Of a stretch of 63,827 nucleotides of DNA, positions 54,601 to 63,519 are shown piece by piece. The notes beneath the pieces were generated by a model. That model had not been told where the DNA came from and did no database searches. It saw nothing but the letters and a program-made list of their open reading frames with translations. Every line of letters begins with the position of its first letter. Position 1 is the first letter of the stretch. Both the position numbers and the translations under genes were made by a program. Source of the stretch: Geobacteraceae bacterium (GTDB lineage Bacteria > Desulfobacterota > Desulfuromonadia > Geobacterales > Pseudopelobacteraceae); assembly GCA_025355965.1 (NCBI GenBank), contig JANXYR010000066.1, positions 1-63,827 on the forward strand, given 5' to 3'.

Positions 54601-57600
54601 TGCCATCAGCATCACCGCAGATGCGTCAGCTTTGACCTCGTCGGTTACCAACTTGCTGATGCAGGGCACCGGTTTTCAGATCTGGAATGCGGCTACGACT
54701 GGTCGTGATGTGATCATTGCAGCAACAGCCGGTGGCATCGTCATCAATGGCAAAGCTTCGCAATCCGCAAACGTGCAGAGCGAAGGCAACGGTGTGCGTG
54801 TCGGCGGGAACGGCAATGGTCTGGAGGTGGTGGTGGCTGCCGGGCCGATCACATTCACCGGTCAGGGGAATGCCAATCTTTCAGGAAGCAACGATATCCA
54901 GCTCGACAACGCCAGAGTCGGCTATTCGAGCGGCTCCGATGTCACCGCCAGTTCCGGCAATATCACACTGAATGCTGACACCATGGCCGCCGATACAAAC
55001 TCCAAACTGCAAAGCAGCGGCACTCTGACTATTCAGCCAAAAGGAATAAGCACTTCCATCGGGCTTGGCACCGGCAGCGGCACGTTGAAGCTTGACGCCA
55101 CCACCCTCTCAACAATCCAGCCAGGATTCGCCACCATCAACATCGGTCGGAGCGATGGCCTGGGGATCATGACCCTTGGCGGAGCCACCAGCATTGCGGC
55201 GACGAATAGCTCGACAAACGTCAACCTGCGCGCAGGCAGTTTTACCGATTCCGGCAGCAACGTGCTGAACGTGACCAACAGCGGCAAGCTCAATTTCCAG
55301 GCCAACAACGGCAATATCGGCAGCAGCAGCGACAGCATCGATTTCGTTGCCGGAACTGCGACCGTCAATACCACCGGCAGCGGTTCCGCCTATATCACCA
55401 GCGCTTCAAGCTATGCCCTCGGCGCCTCTAACGTCGGCAGCGGCACGCTCTCCATTGGCGCTACCGGCGGCGCAGTTGTCACGCAGAGCGGCGCGGCCAC
55501 GGCCGGCACGCTCAAACTTGCTGCCACCGGCAGTGTGACCCTGAATGATGCCAACAACGATTTCTCCACGGTGAACGGCACGGTCAGCGATCTGACGCTA
55601 CGCGACAAGAACGGCATTGATGTTGGCGCGCTTACCGCCAGCACGTTCAACCTGACCGCCGCCGGCAATGTCACCGCATCCGGGGCGCTCAACAGCGGTC
55701 TGGTCACGCTCAATCTGGGGAGCAACGATGCGGCTCTCAACTACGCCGGCACCAACTTTACCGGCGGTGTCACCGGTACGGCCCGCAACCTGACCCTGCG
55801 TGACGATACGGGTGGCCTGAGCCTCGGCAGCGCTTCGCCGCTTACATTGTCCGGCAATCTCAATGTAACCAGCAGCGGAGGCGCAATCGTGCAGGGGGGA
55901 ACCACAGCAGTTACCGGCACGACAACCCTGAACGCAGGCGCCAACGCCATCACCCTGGCCAACACGGGCAACAATTTTACCGGTGCAGTCAGTATCACTG
56001 CCGGCGCTGCCGTGCAACTGACCTTGACCGGCGATCTCCATCTGGGTAACGCCAGCGTCACGAGCATCACCGCCATTGCCGGAGCTGGCGGCGGTACGCC
56101 GGGTGCGGGTGATCTGTACATCGACAGCGGCGCAACCATAACCGCCAGCGGCGCGGGAACTGCCGTCGTGCTGGTGGCGGGCGACAACACAAGCCGCTTC
56201 GTGAACAACGCCGGGGCCAACGCCATAAATCTCACTACTGGTGGCAGCCGCTGGCTGGTGTACACCAATAATCCCTACTCCAATGGTGACCAACTGGGCG
56301 GTTTGCTTTCAAACAACACGGCGGTGTTCGGCAAACGCTATCCCGTGCATAGCTATACTGGCGCGGCCGATTATGCACCGGGAAGTGTTTTAGAAAACGG
56401 CAACCGCTATGTTCTCGCCATGCCGCAGAGTGCCATTCCTGGCTCCAGCGCAAATAATGTCACGATCACGACCCTCAACACGAAAAAAACCTACGGCGAT
56501 TTGCTGACTCTGACCACGACCGACAATTCCACGATCAGCTTTGCCACCGGCACAACGGTGAAGCCTGAATTCTCCGAGTCGGCTCCGGCCTGGCTCGATG
56601 TGGCCGGACTGACACTCGGTTCGAGCGGACTTCCAGCTGCGGCCCATGCAGGTCTCTATGACATGACTGCGACCGGCAGCATAAAGGTCAATGCTGTTGT
56701 GCAGAATGTGGGCTCGTTGAGCACTTCTGGAACAAGTGCCTGGACATATACGGACGGCACCCGTACGGTCACGCTCAACGACTTCGGCAGTGTTAACGTA
56801 ACGGCGCGCGTGCTGACGCTGGCCCTCGCCGTGTCCGGTGTGGCGGCAAACAAGGTTTACGATGGCACAACGACCGGCAGTTTCAGCACGGCTCCCACGT
56901 TCACGTTGAGTAATATCGTCAACAGCGACACGGTGGGCATCGCCGGATCGGCCATTGCCACCTTTAGTGACAAGAATGTGGGGAACAGCAAAAATGTCAC
57001 GCTCTCCGGTCTGTCGAGCAGCAATTCGGATTATGTGCTTCCCGTGTTGCCGACCTATACGGCCGATATCACCAAGCGCAACCTGACCGTGGCCGTTACT
57101 GCCCAGAATAAAACCTACGACGGGTTGACCAATGCCAGCGTTACCCTCGGGCCGAGCGCCACCGTGGCGGCGGGAACCTCCGGCTCGGGGCTGATCATCG
57201 GCGATACGGTCACCTATGGCAATGACGGCGCAAGTTTCGACAACAGGAACGCCGGCAACGGCAAAACCGTTACGGTCTCCTTTATCGGCATCGGCGGCGC
57301 GGACGCGGCAAACTACACCCTGACCTCGACCACCGCCACGACGACCGCAAACATCGACAAACGCACCATCTCGCTCTCCTCTCTTACCGGCAGCAAGACC
57401 TACAACGGCACCACAGCCTTGAACGCTCCGGCCTTTACTCTTGATACCGGCAATATCATCAGCGGCGATGCAATAACCGGTGTCACCGGCGCGGCGACCT
57501 TTGACAACAAAAACGCCGGAACCGGCAAGACCCTGACCGCCAATCTGGCTGATTTGACGCTGAACGGTGGCGATGCCGGCAACTACACCCTTGGCGCCGG

Positions 57601-60600
57601 CAGCTATGTCGGCAGCGGCAGCATAACCCCGAAGGCAATTACCCTGACCGCCGGTAGTGTGACCAAAACATATGACGGTTCAACCGGTTACACGGTGCAG
57701 GCGGCAGACCTGACGGCTCTCTCTTCGCAACTCGGCGTTGGAGGCGACAGCGTGACCGCCGCAACCATAACCTTTGCCGACAAGAACGCCGGAACCGGCG
57801 CCAAGGTTGTAACCCTGGACAACGCCACGATCAGCGATGGCAACAGCGGCGGCAATTACACCATCACCCTGGACGGTAACAGCGCCAGCACCATTGATAA
57901 ACGCACTGTTACGATTTCGGCCTCTAAAACGTACGACGGCACCGCCGGCTTGACCGGCAGCCAGGTCAGCATCGGTAATATCGTCGCCGGAGAAGATCTA
58001 AATTATACCGGCGCAACGGCCAACAGCAAGAACGTCGGCGCGGGCAACTACATCAGCGCCATCACGCTGAATGACGGCACAGCCGGATCGGCGGGCAATT
58101 ACACACTGCCGACGTTGGACAACTCAAACGCGCCGGTCACCATCAACAAGGCGAGCCTTACCGTGACCGCCGCCACCTATACCAAGACCTATGACGGAAC
58201 AGTGACCAGCAGCGGCACACTTACTGTCGGGACGCTGGTATCGGGTGACAGCGTTAATAGCGCGCCAACCCAGGCATTCCTCAGTAAGAACGTCGGCGCC
58301 GGCAAGACCCTGCGCGCTTCGGGGCTGACCGTCAAGGATGGCAGCAGTGCCGACATGACCGGCAACTACGATATCATCTATGTTGACGACATTAGCGGAA
58401 CCATCAACCTGAAAACCGCCAGCGTCACCGGCACCGCCACAACGCCTACCTACAACGGTGCAACACAGAACCAGACTGCTGCGACAACAAGCGGCTTCAT
58501 CGGTAGTGACGACATCACCGTCAGCGGCCTTGCCAGCGGTAAAAATGCCGGAACCTACACCTCCAGCCTCACCGTTGGCGGCGCCGACAAGGACAACTAC
58601 AACGTAACCGTCACCAATGCCGATCTTACCATCGGCAAGAAAGACGCCACCGTCACCGCGAACAGCGCAACGGTAACCTACAACGGGCAGACACAGAGTG
58701 TAAGCGGCTTCACGGCAACAGGGCTTATGAACGGAGAAACGGTGAGCGCTCTCTCCGGAGTTACGGAATCAGGCGGCAGCGGTAAAAATGCCGTTAGCTA
58801 CACCCACAGTGCGAGCGGCAGCGACAGCAACTACAACCTTGCTTTTGTTGACGGGAATCTTAGCATCGCCAAGGCCTCGCTGACGATCAGTGCCGTTTCC
58901 GAGACAAAGACCTACGACGGCACTCAGGCATCCAGCGCCACACCGACCCACACGGCACTGGCGACGGGCGACAGCATCAGCACCCTGAGCGAGACGTTCG
59001 ACTCGAAGAACGCCAGCACCACTAACGGCAGAACATTGACGGTCGGCTTCTACACCATCACTGACGGCAACAGCGGCAACAACTACAACGTCACGGTAAA
59101 CACCGCTACGGGAACAATTACCAAATGTAATCTGGGCATCGACCTTAAGGGGCAGGGGAGCAAGGTCTACGATGGAACAAACTCTATAACACTGTCGGGC
59201 ATCACCCCGAGTCTGCTGGGAGCCATAAGCGGGGATACCGTTGCTCTTGGGGCTGGTAATGTTACCGGATTTGTTGACAAAAATGCAGGGAACGCCAAGC
59301 CGATCAACTTCACAGGATTCGCTCTATCCGGAATTGATGCAGGCAATTACACCCTGACATCAGGCATTACCTACTCAACAGCCAATATTTCAAAGGCCAA
59401 TGCCACGGTAACAGCCAACAGCGCAAGCTTTACTTACAACGGGCAGACGCAGAGTGTAAGCGGCTTCACGGCAACAGGGCTTGTGAACGGAGAAACGGCG
59501 AACGCTCTCACCGGAGTTACGGAATCAGGCGGCAGCGGTAAAAATGCCGGTAGCTACACTCACAGTGCGAGTGGCAGCGAAAGCAATTACAACCTTGCTT
59601 TTGTTGACGGGAATCTTAGCATCGCCAAGGCCTCGCTGACGATCAGCGCCGTTTCCGACAGCAAGACCTACGACGGCACTCAGGCATCCAGCGCCATACC
59701 GACCCACACGGCCCTGGCGACCGGCGACAGCATCAGTTCCCTGAGCGAGACGTTCGACTCGAAGAACGTCGGCAGCGGCAAGACCTTGAACGTCAGCGGC
59801 TACACCATCACCGACGGCAATAGCGGCAACAACTACGACATCACACTCAACACCGCCACCGGTACCATCAACCAGAAGGCCGCCAGCGTTACCGGAACCG
59901 CCACAACGCTTACCTACAACGGGGTAACACAGAACCAGAATGCTGCGACAACAAGCGGCTTCATCGGCGGTGACGCCATCATCGTCAGCGGCCTTGCCAG
60001 CGGCAGAAATGCCGGTTCCTACACCTCCGGCCTCACCGTTGGCGGCGCAGACAAGGACAACTACAACGTAACCGTCACCAATGCCGATCTCACCATCAAC
60101 AAGAAAGACGCCACCGTCACCGCGAACAGCGCAGCGGTAACCTACAACGGGCAGACGCAGACAGTAAGCGGCTTCACGGCAACAGGGCTTGTGATCGGAG
60201 AAACGGCGAACGCTCTCTCCGGAGTTACGGAATCAGGCGGCAGCGGCAGGAACGCCGGGAGCTACACTCACAGTGCGAGCGGCAGCGACAGCAACTACAA
60301 TCTTGCTTTTGTTGACGGGAATCTGACCATAAACAAGGCCTCACTGACGATCAGCGCCGTCACCGACAGCAAGACCTATGACGGGACGCCATCATCTGGC
60401 GCCATACCGACCCACACGACCCTGGCCACCGACGACAGCATAAGTTCCCTGAACGAGACGTTCGACTCGAAGAACGCCAGCAGCGGCAAGACCTTGAACG
60501 TCAACGGCTACACCATCACCGACGGCAATAGCGGCAACAACTATAATGTCATCACCGTAGCCGACACCACCGGTGTAGTCACTCCGGCGCTCCTCACGTA

Positions 60601-61984
60601 TGCTGCGACTTCTGCCAGCTTTAGAAGTGGAGAATCACTCCCTGTATTTTCAGGTTCAGTCACCGGTTTTGTTAACGGAGAAACCCTTGCCGGTGTAACG
60701 ACCGGCACGGTCCAATGGAATACGCCGGCAGCCAGCAACAGCCCGGCAGGCTCCTACAGCATCAACGGTTCGGGACTTTCGGCGAACAACAGTAACTATT
60801 TGTTTATCCAGAATGCATCGAACAATTCCGCCTTGACCATACAAACACCCAACAATCCTCCTGTATTGCCGGCACCTGCACCGCCGCCAACACCCGGCAC
60901 TGGTGGGACTTCCGGCACACCCGGCACACCACCGCCACCAACCTTTACCTCCGACACCGGTGGAACTTCAACAGGCACTGGTGGAACTCCAACTGGCACT
61001 GGTGAGACTCCATCCGGCACTGGCGGAACTTCAACTGATACCGGCGGAACTTCAACTGGCACAGGCGGAACCACTACCGGCACAGGCGGGACTCCGACTG
61101 GCACCGGAGGCACTTCACCTGGCACTGGTGGGACTCCGAGTACTGGCGGGATACCCGGTACTGGTGGTACACCCGGCACACCACCGCCACCAACCTTTAC
61201 CCACGACACCGGCGGCACTCCCGGTACAGGCGGAACTTCTGACACAGTCGGGGCGACTGGCACGGGCGGCACCCCAGCCAGCGGTGGGACTTCGACCGAC
61301 ACTTCTGGAACTTTAACTGGTGGATCTTCAACTGACACTGCTGGGACGTCTACCGGCACAGGCTCAGCTTCGAGCGGAATATCCGGAAACCCTGCAAATC
61401 AGGTAAAAGCGCCGTCGCCTACCGTTCCCGCTGATGGCAGTACTGCCGGAACAGGCAACATCTCCGTGTCAACAGCTCGCGATCTGCATGGCTCCGCTGG
61501 CGCCGGTACCGGTAAAGATCTAGATGTCATTGGAAACATTGGCGGCAGAGAGGTTGTCGTGGCCGGTTCCGAGGCTGATAAAACCGGCGCACCTTCCAAT
61601 ACAACGGGAAATAGTGCAAGGGCGGGCAGTGGGACAACAACTGGCCAGACAAGCAAGGAAAGCGGTGTAAATATCGGCGAGAGTGGCGCGACCGGCAGGC
61701 AGGTGACGGTGTTGTCCCGCGCAACAGATAACAAGGCTTTCGAATATACCGTTACAAAAGAGTTGGTGGCGGCGCTCCCGCCGGTTGACAGGAACAATGT
61801 TACAGCGGTTATGGAAGACGGTGAAAAATTGCCGTTGTGGCTCTCCTTCGATCGGAATAACCTGAAATTTACTTCAGAAAATGTGCCTCCCGGCAGTTTG
61901 CCGCTCACCGTTATAATTGTTTTCAGCGGCCAGGGGGGAGTAAAGCATTCTATTAAGCTTGTTATAAACAATGAGATTAAATAG
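48617..61984 (+). CDS. Giant two-partner secretion exoprotein (TpsA, filamentous haemagglutinin type)
   Basis: 4455 residues from ATG 48617 (AAAGGAG upstream). It has an extended signal peptide: ESPR MNKIFRLIWSAAKDKWVVVA, then a hydrophobic core ending LPGWA (~45). TPS secretion domain ~46-310, with GRVTSGQATI, NPAGIIFGQGSQVNVGGLVA and repeated ITANGG. Residues ~310-2610 are Gly/Thr/Ser/Asn-rich beta-helix repeats (TTSGGNV, ITINGTS). Residues ~2615-4075 are an array of YDG/MBG-type modules, each opening KTYDGT and closing TADI/TGTI. Residues ~4080-4260 are low complexity (TGGTSTGTGGT), followed by a final Ig-like domain with LPLWLSFDRNNLKF. Few cysteines. Higher GC than its neighbours. A secreted fibre or adhesin is the family role; its binding target is unknown. 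Confidence 0.95.
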   Translation: MNKIFRLIWSAAKDKWVVVAETVKNRGSLPSLLIGSAALMAAVLSGALPGWALDPGALPSGGRVTSGQATIATSGNRMTVNQSSQQMIANWNSFNIGQNAAVQFNQPNAGATALNRINDQNPTQILGSLSANGKVFLLNPAGIIFGQGSQVNVGGLVASSLNMLDSDFLAGKHRFSNPGNSGSIINQGSITANGGVVALIAPKVQNEGTITTNNGTTLLAAGNQVSLDFAGDGLISYTIDQGAVDALAQNSGLIKADGGMVVMTAKAADSLTTAVVNNTGVIEARTLKNKNGRIILMGDMEHGETIVGGTLDASAPNGGNGGFIETSAATVTTLDSLKVTAGAASGTGGLWLIDPYDYTIGAAQATTIKTALDSGTSVTVDTSVNTSSYGSSGTSTNAGNITVTSAIGKTAGGDATLTLKANQNILIKTASQGISSSSGKLNVVLWADQDNANGGSVWLENVSLTTNGGHVWIGGGSGSTTWNGLTVGNGYSNSTYTSSASNGGSWEGVLLRNATTITTSGGNVAIYGKNNRDINAADGRVGIYIDSNSSISTDAGSILLDGLTTSLTQNAPDPNVGVMIKDSSLSSTTGAVSISGTQAGNAMYAAGVWIYRSDVKSTVGGAISITGSTDSDNASGWKNGILVWNDGAATKSISTTSGDITINGTVNTTSRGDASGVELNVSNNMLRIISQTGNISITGNNPNDTDTSDKSRGIRLVGSNTSGKLYLGYDGTNAFSGNLSLVGRDIGIDGFATGNLFMQGSGSLTIAPIGTSFTVGSSATTSTFDTHDSVDFGSSHSTITIGKDGNAADLLISRPMTTLPGPVNIYGGNVELNGTANITTTAAGASGTALIKANGYIHLYNGIDIATNGAGVTLWADADNNQTGYIQTAGTSGNLQTITTGGGTLTMGGGATANGTITSKDNYRAIDLNYSSINTGAKDIVLNGSDSPYVGDTNYSSGIALTNTSLTTTGNVTLNGTGSIAAGDYASGVLLAGSTITSPGAISITGTSGRRSDNTGAYQIGVGIKPYNSVNSQITATGGGTITINGTSNCSASTDAQDNGIRIDSGQTNPLSTAGGHITLNGTSGNGITSPGVTINSPISTAGPFTVNASSLTMSGSLTLTGNGNISFDTTDNSNGSMVVSAPISKTGGGDATLTARSGGRVSFGGATITDSSASGKLDVVLWADYNSSATKSYGINVPGITTKGGNVWIGASAGNKTSDTWNGLAVGDGPAVGSALGNWNAIDWNGLITTAGGNVKIWAGTPVSYSISANTNGGATGINAGTGNILMIADTINWNNGSGGAMPITTTGAFTFLPNSANWGTQNIFTADFNFSGATLSGLTIGKDIGTLDMGSGTITLNTAQTVNGPISIFGGNIHQTYNVINSSASGTAADRGILYRASGQVWLGPSIKTQTNGGDITLWSNAAVNTATSTSKGGIYLENSVTLDSRTAADRPGSHTTGGGAITLGGGSATTTTANGTTVPSGYALNYGTYAAGLILGSYSAAPAASANIAIYSGGGNISLRGRSTQVDLGGTYGIATYEGLNVDAGTTGNITIVGAAENPTITTSSCGIDFQSYRNGKAPSKIKTANGTISITGTTTSTNAAGVNLSAFSDAMRMTVEATGTGAINITGASQAGTSAGDIRLKYDNILAASGPITFTTTGTANYFNSYGGVVIGAKASTDVTTSTSNVTISANQLKFQLDSGFNSQIDTKGALALQPYGTAFDTTWLGDSTLNWTGSGSNFALTGDLANLTVNNFATLGGLTLGKDGMTTHLSVDNDVTIKGSINLYANDVTINANLNTTTAGTGGSILAKASRDIVQNSGKSVTTSDGNVTYWADSDGTGGGAIFIDRSTITSGGGAITMSGGSDIATGYAQGRDSVANLSNGITILGATLNSGNGDIILRGKGATTYATSDANLNQALGIVIGTSKNALSTPTLIDSGTGKIAMAGVSAASVTSTVAIDTGASYHAIELGSNSSALDAADITVKSASTAADAISITADASALTSSVTNLLMQGTGFQIWNAATTGRDVIIAATAGGIVINGKASQSANVQSEGNGVRVGGNGNGLEVVVAAGPITFTGQGNANLSGSNDIQLDNARVGYSSGSDVTASSGNITLNADTMAADTNSKLQSSGTLTIQPKGISTSIGLGTGSGTLKLDATTLSTIQPGFATINIGRSDGLGIMTLGGATSIAATNSSTNVNLRAGSFTDSGSNVLNVTNSGKLNFQANNGNIGSSSDSIDFVAGTATVNTTGSGSAYITSASSYALGASNVGSGTLSIGATGGAVVTQSGAATAGTLKLAATGSVTLNDANNDFSTVNGTVSDLTLRDKNGIDVGALTASTFNLTAAGNVTASGALNSGLVTLNLGSNDAALNYAGTNFTGGVTGTARNLTLRDDTGGLSLGSASPLTLSGNLNVTSSGGAIVQGGTTAVTGTTTLNAGANAITLANTGNNFTGAVSITAGAAVQLTLTGDLHLGNASVTSITAIAGAGGGTPGAGDLYIDSGATITASGAGTAVVLVAGDNTSRFVNNAGANAINLTTGGSRWLVYTNNPYSNGDQLGGLLSNNTAVFGKRYPVHSYTGAADYAPGSVLENGNRYVLAMPQSAIPGSSANNVTITTLNTKKTYGDLLTLTTTDNSTISFATGTTVKPEFSESAPAWLDVAGLTLGSSGLPAAAHAGLYDMTATGSIKVNAVVQNVGSLSTSGTSAWTYTDGTRTVTLNDFGSVNVTARVLTLALAVSGVAANKVYDGTTTGSFSTAPTFTLSNIVNSDTVGIAGSAIATFSDKNVGNSKNVTLSGLSSSNSDYVLPVLPTYTADITKRNLTVAVTAQNKTYDGLTNASVTLGPSATVAAGTSGSGLIIGDTVTYGNDGASFDNRNAGNGKTVTVSFIGIGGADAANYTLTSTTATTTANIDKRTISLSSLTGSKTYNGTTALNAPAFTLDTGNIISGDAITGVTGAATFDNKNAGTGKTLTANLADLTLNGGDAGNYTLGAGSYVGSGSITPKAITLTAGSVTKTYDGSTGYTVQAADLTALSSQLGVGGDSVTAATITFADKNAGTGAKVVTLDNATISDGNSGGNYTITLDGNSASTIDKRTVTISASKTYDGTAGLTGSQVSIGNIVAGEDLNYTGATANSKNVGAGNYISAITLNDGTAGSAGNYTLPTLDNSNAPVTINKASLTVTAATYTKTYDGTVTSSGTLTVGTLVSGDSVNSAPTQAFLSKNVGAGKTLRASGLTVKDGSSADMTGNYDIIYVDDISGTINLKTASVTGTATTPTYNGATQNQTAATTSGFIGSDDITVSGLASGKNAGTYTSSLTVGGADKDNYNVTVTNADLTIGKKDATVTANSATVTYNGQTQSVSGFTATGLMNGETVSALSGVTESGGSGKNAVSYTHSASGSDSNYNLAFVDGNLSIAKASLTISAVSETKTYDGTQASSATPTHTALATGDSISTLSETFDSKNASTTNGRTLTVGFYTITDGNSGNNYNVTVNTATGTITKCNLGIDLKGQGSKVYDGTNSITLSGITPSLLGAISGDTVALGAGNVTGFVDKNAGNAKPINFTGFALSGIDAGNYTLTSGITYSTANISKANATVTANSASFTYNGQTQSVSGFTATGLVNGETANALTGVTESGGSGKNAGSYTHSASGSESNYNLAFVDGNLSIAKASLTISAVSDSKTYDGTQASSAIPTHTALATGDSISSLSETFDSKNVGSGKTLNVSGYTITDGNSGNNYDITLNTATGTINQKAASVTGTATTLTYNGVTQNQNAATTSGFIGGDAIIVSGLASGRNAGSYTSGLTVGGADKDNYNVTVTNADLTINKKDATVTANSAAVTYNGQTQTVSGFTATGLVIGETANALSGVTESGGSGRNAGSYTHSASGSDSNYNLAFVDGNLTINKASLTISAVTDSKTYDGTPSSGAIPTHTTLATDDSISSLNETFDSKNASSGKTLNVNGYTITDGNSGNNYNVITVADTTGVVTPALLTYAATSASFRSGESLPVFSGSVTGFVNGETLAGVTTGTVQWNTPAASNSPAGSYSINGSGLSANNSNYLFIQNASNNSALTIQTPNNPPVLPAPAPPPTPGTGGTSGTPGTPPPPTFTSDTGGTSTGTGGTPTGTGETPSGTGGTSTDTGGTSTGTGGTTTGTGGTPTGTGGTSPGTGGTPSTGGIPGTGGTPGTPPPPTFTHDTGGTPGTGGTSDTVGATGTGGTPASGGTSTDTSGTLTGGSSTDTAGTSTGTGSASSGISGNPANQVKAPSPTVPADGSTAGTGNISVSTARDLHGSAGAGTGKDLDVIGNIGGREVVVAGSEADKTGAPSNTTGNSARAGSGTTTGQTSKESGVNIGESGATGRQVTVLSRATDNKAFEYTVTKELVAALPPVDRNNVTAVMEDGEKLPLWLSFDRNNLKFTSENVPPGSLPLTVIIVFSGQGGVKHSIKLVINNEIK
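58417..60560 (+). repeat. Near-identical internal repeats coding for YDG/MBG modules
   Basis: Three copies of a ~450-base block begin near 58641, 59399 and 60108. Each encodes NGQTQSVSGFTATGL, GVTESGGSGKNAGSYTHSAS and ISAVSDSKTYDGT with few changes. Two copies of a companion block (TASVTGTATT, GGADKDNYNVTVTNADLTI) begin near 58417 and 59874. Similarity at DNA level is high enough for recombination to add or remove modules. Confidence 0.9.
60858..61400 (+). repeat. Low-complexity Gly/Thr/Ser/Pro-coding tract in tpsA
   Basis: Short degenerate units of the form ACTGGTGGAACT encode TGGTSTGTGGTPTGTG. A longer unit with PGTPPPPTFTSDTGG occurs twice, near 60920 and 61164. Probably a flexible stalk between the module array and the last domain; prone to length change. 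Confidence 0.85.
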
Positions 61985-62033
61985 ATAAACCGAAACGGCA
62001 GTTACTCCCCGGCCCGGCAAGCGGGTTGGCACC

Positions 62034-62159
62034 ATGAGCGTCCATGAAAAAAACACCTTCACCGATGCCGACGATATTTGCGCGGAAGATCACCCTGCGC
62101 CGGGTGGTACGGATTCAGGTATTTTTAATACACATCAAACCAGGAGGATAAACGAATGA
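62034..62159 (+). CDS. Possible 41-residue ORF coupled to the skp-like gene
   Basis: ATG 62034 opens a frame MSVHEKNTFTDADDICAEDH... that ends TGA at 62157-62159, overlapping the next gene's ATG as ATGA. No clear ribosome site and no known family. The overlap is the only support; it may be chance or a translated leader. Confidence 0.25.
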   Translation: MSVHEKNTFTDADDICAEDHPAPGGTDSGIFNTHQTRRINE

Positions 62160-62671
62160 AACGATTCATCCATGTATTAGTTGCAGCCGTTTTGCTTGCC
62201 GCTCCTAGTCTAGGCGCCGCCGCCGAAAAAATTGGAGTCGTCGACTTGCAACGGGCTGTCAGCGAGACAAAGGAAGGTGTAGCGGCACGGGCTGACATAT
62301 TCAAGAAGACGGAGCAACTTAATAGTGAATTAAAGTCGATACAGACTGATTTTGAAAAGCTCAAGGCTGAACTGGAAAAAGACGGGGCCTCTTTAAAAGT
62401 CGATGTCCGTGTAGACAAGGAACGGCAACTCCAGCAGAAGAGCCGCGATTTCCAAAAACGCCAGCGTGATGCTCAGGACGAAATCAAGCAGATGGAGGCC
62501 GACCTGCTCCAGAAATTGGTCAATAAATTTGCATTGCTAATGGGCAAAATTGGAGATGAGGGAGAGTATTCGCTTATCATAGAAATGGGATCTGGTGTCA
62601 GGTACTACGGCAAAAATGTTGACATCACTCCCGTGTTGATCAAAAAGGCTGATGATGTCTACGGTAAATAA
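62156..62671 (+). CDS. OmpH/Skp-family periplasmic chaperone
   Basis: 171 residues. AGGAGG (in accAGGAGGataaacga) precedes ATG 62156. Signal peptide 1-23 (VLLAAPSLGAAA). The body begins KIGVVDLQRAVSETKEG, the family opening, then long coiled-coil arms ~45-125 rich in Lys/Glu/Gln, and a C-terminal strand region GEYSLIIEMGSGVRYYGKNVDITP. Skp-type trimers hold unfolded outer-membrane proteins. Here the likely client is TpsB or the exoprotein of this locus, an inference from position; the housekeeping skp usually sits next to bamA, which is absent. Confidence 0.9.
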   Translation: MKRFIHVLVAAVLLAAPSLGAAAEKIGVVDLQRAVSETKEGVAARADIFKKTEQLNSELKSIQTDFEKLKAELEKDGASLKVDVRVDKERQLQQKSRDFQKRQRDAQDEIKQMEADLLQKLVNKFALLMGKIGDEGEYSLIIEMGSGVRYYGKNVDITPVLIKKADDVYGK

Positions 62672-62721
62672 TATTAATAAAATACAATATAATGTCTACT
62701 GACAGAACAGGAGTCCAGCAG

Positions 62722-63471
62722 ATGACAGAATCAACCGTGCCCGCAGCACTGCCACTCTTTTACAAGGAGCCTGCTATTATCAATGTTGAACAACACCGTA
62801 ATCTGACCATTGCACCCAGCCCTAAAGGTTATTCCTTTGCTTCTGAAGCTCATTTCGTAATGCTTACGGCGGTAGAGTTCCCACAGGCCTGTCGTGAATA
62901 TCCGATCCTATTTTCGGCAACCGACGACGGCACAGTACGCCCCTTGGCACTGCTTGGCATACAGCAGGGAGAGAACCTGTACGTCGACGAAACGGGCGCC
63001 TGGAAGGCTAGCTATATACCGGCGTACGTACGCCGCTACCCCTTTATTCCTGCTGAAACAGGTTCACCAGAACTACCTGTCTGTTTCGATCAAGCATTCG
63101 ACGGCCTCAACATCGAAGAGGGGCAGCGGATCTTTGACGAGAGCGGTGAGCAGACCGAATACTGTCGCCACATTCAGGCCTTCATCTTGGATTACCAAAA
63201 TCAGCAGCCACCTACGGCTGCCTTTGCGGAAAAACTCAAAGAACTCGGGCTGTTCCGCCATATGGACGCGACTTTTGAACTTAATGACGGCCGCAAGTTC
63301 GTGCTGCAGGGGTTCCTGGTTGTTGATGAGGAAAAACTTGCCCGCTTGGGCGACGTCGCTGTTCTCGACCTTTTCAGAAAGGGGTATCTTGGACTGATCT
63401 ATGCCCATCTGGCATCTATTGGGAATATCTCACGCCTGGTTGATTTAAAGGCTGATCGTAAGGATGTATAG
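62722..63471 (+). CDS. SapC-family protein
   Basis: 249 residues from ATG 62722 (AGGAG eight bases upstream; the ATG at 62692 has no ribosome site). The family pattern is visible: PLFYKEPAIINVEQHRNLTI near the start, SFASEAHFVMLTAVEFPQAC, PILFSATDDG, ALLGIQQGENLYVDETG, WKASYIPAYVRRYPFI, and near the end FVLQGFLVVDEEKLARLGD. SapC was named from S-layer loci of Campylobacter; its biochemical role is not settled. No signal peptide. Follows the skp-like gene by 50 bases, so probably in the same operon. Confidence 0.88.
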   Translation: MTESTVPAALPLFYKEPAIINVEQHRNLTIAPSPKGYSFASEAHFVMLTAVEFPQACREYPILFSATDDGTVRPLALLGIQQGENLYVDETGAWKASYIPAYVRRYPFIPAETGSPELPVCFDQAFDGLNIEEGQRIFDESGEQTEYCRHIQAFILDYQNQQPPTAAFAEKLKELGLFRHMDATFELNDGRKFVLQGFLVVDEEKLARLGDVAVLDLFRKGYLGLIYAHLASIGNISRLVDLKADRKDV

Positions 63472-63519
63472 TTGTAGCAGATCTACAATGAATATCGGCA
63501 CTATTGCCGGAGGAACATC

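Noticed and set aside
60350-60560. CRISPR array in the repetitive part of the window
   Set aside because: The repeats are long, coding, without spacers of constant size, and lie inside tpsA; no cas genes are present.
60796-61359. Minus-strand 187-codon frame rich in VPPVPVEVPP
   Set aside because: It is the complement of the Gly/Thr repeat tract of tpsA; low complexity only.
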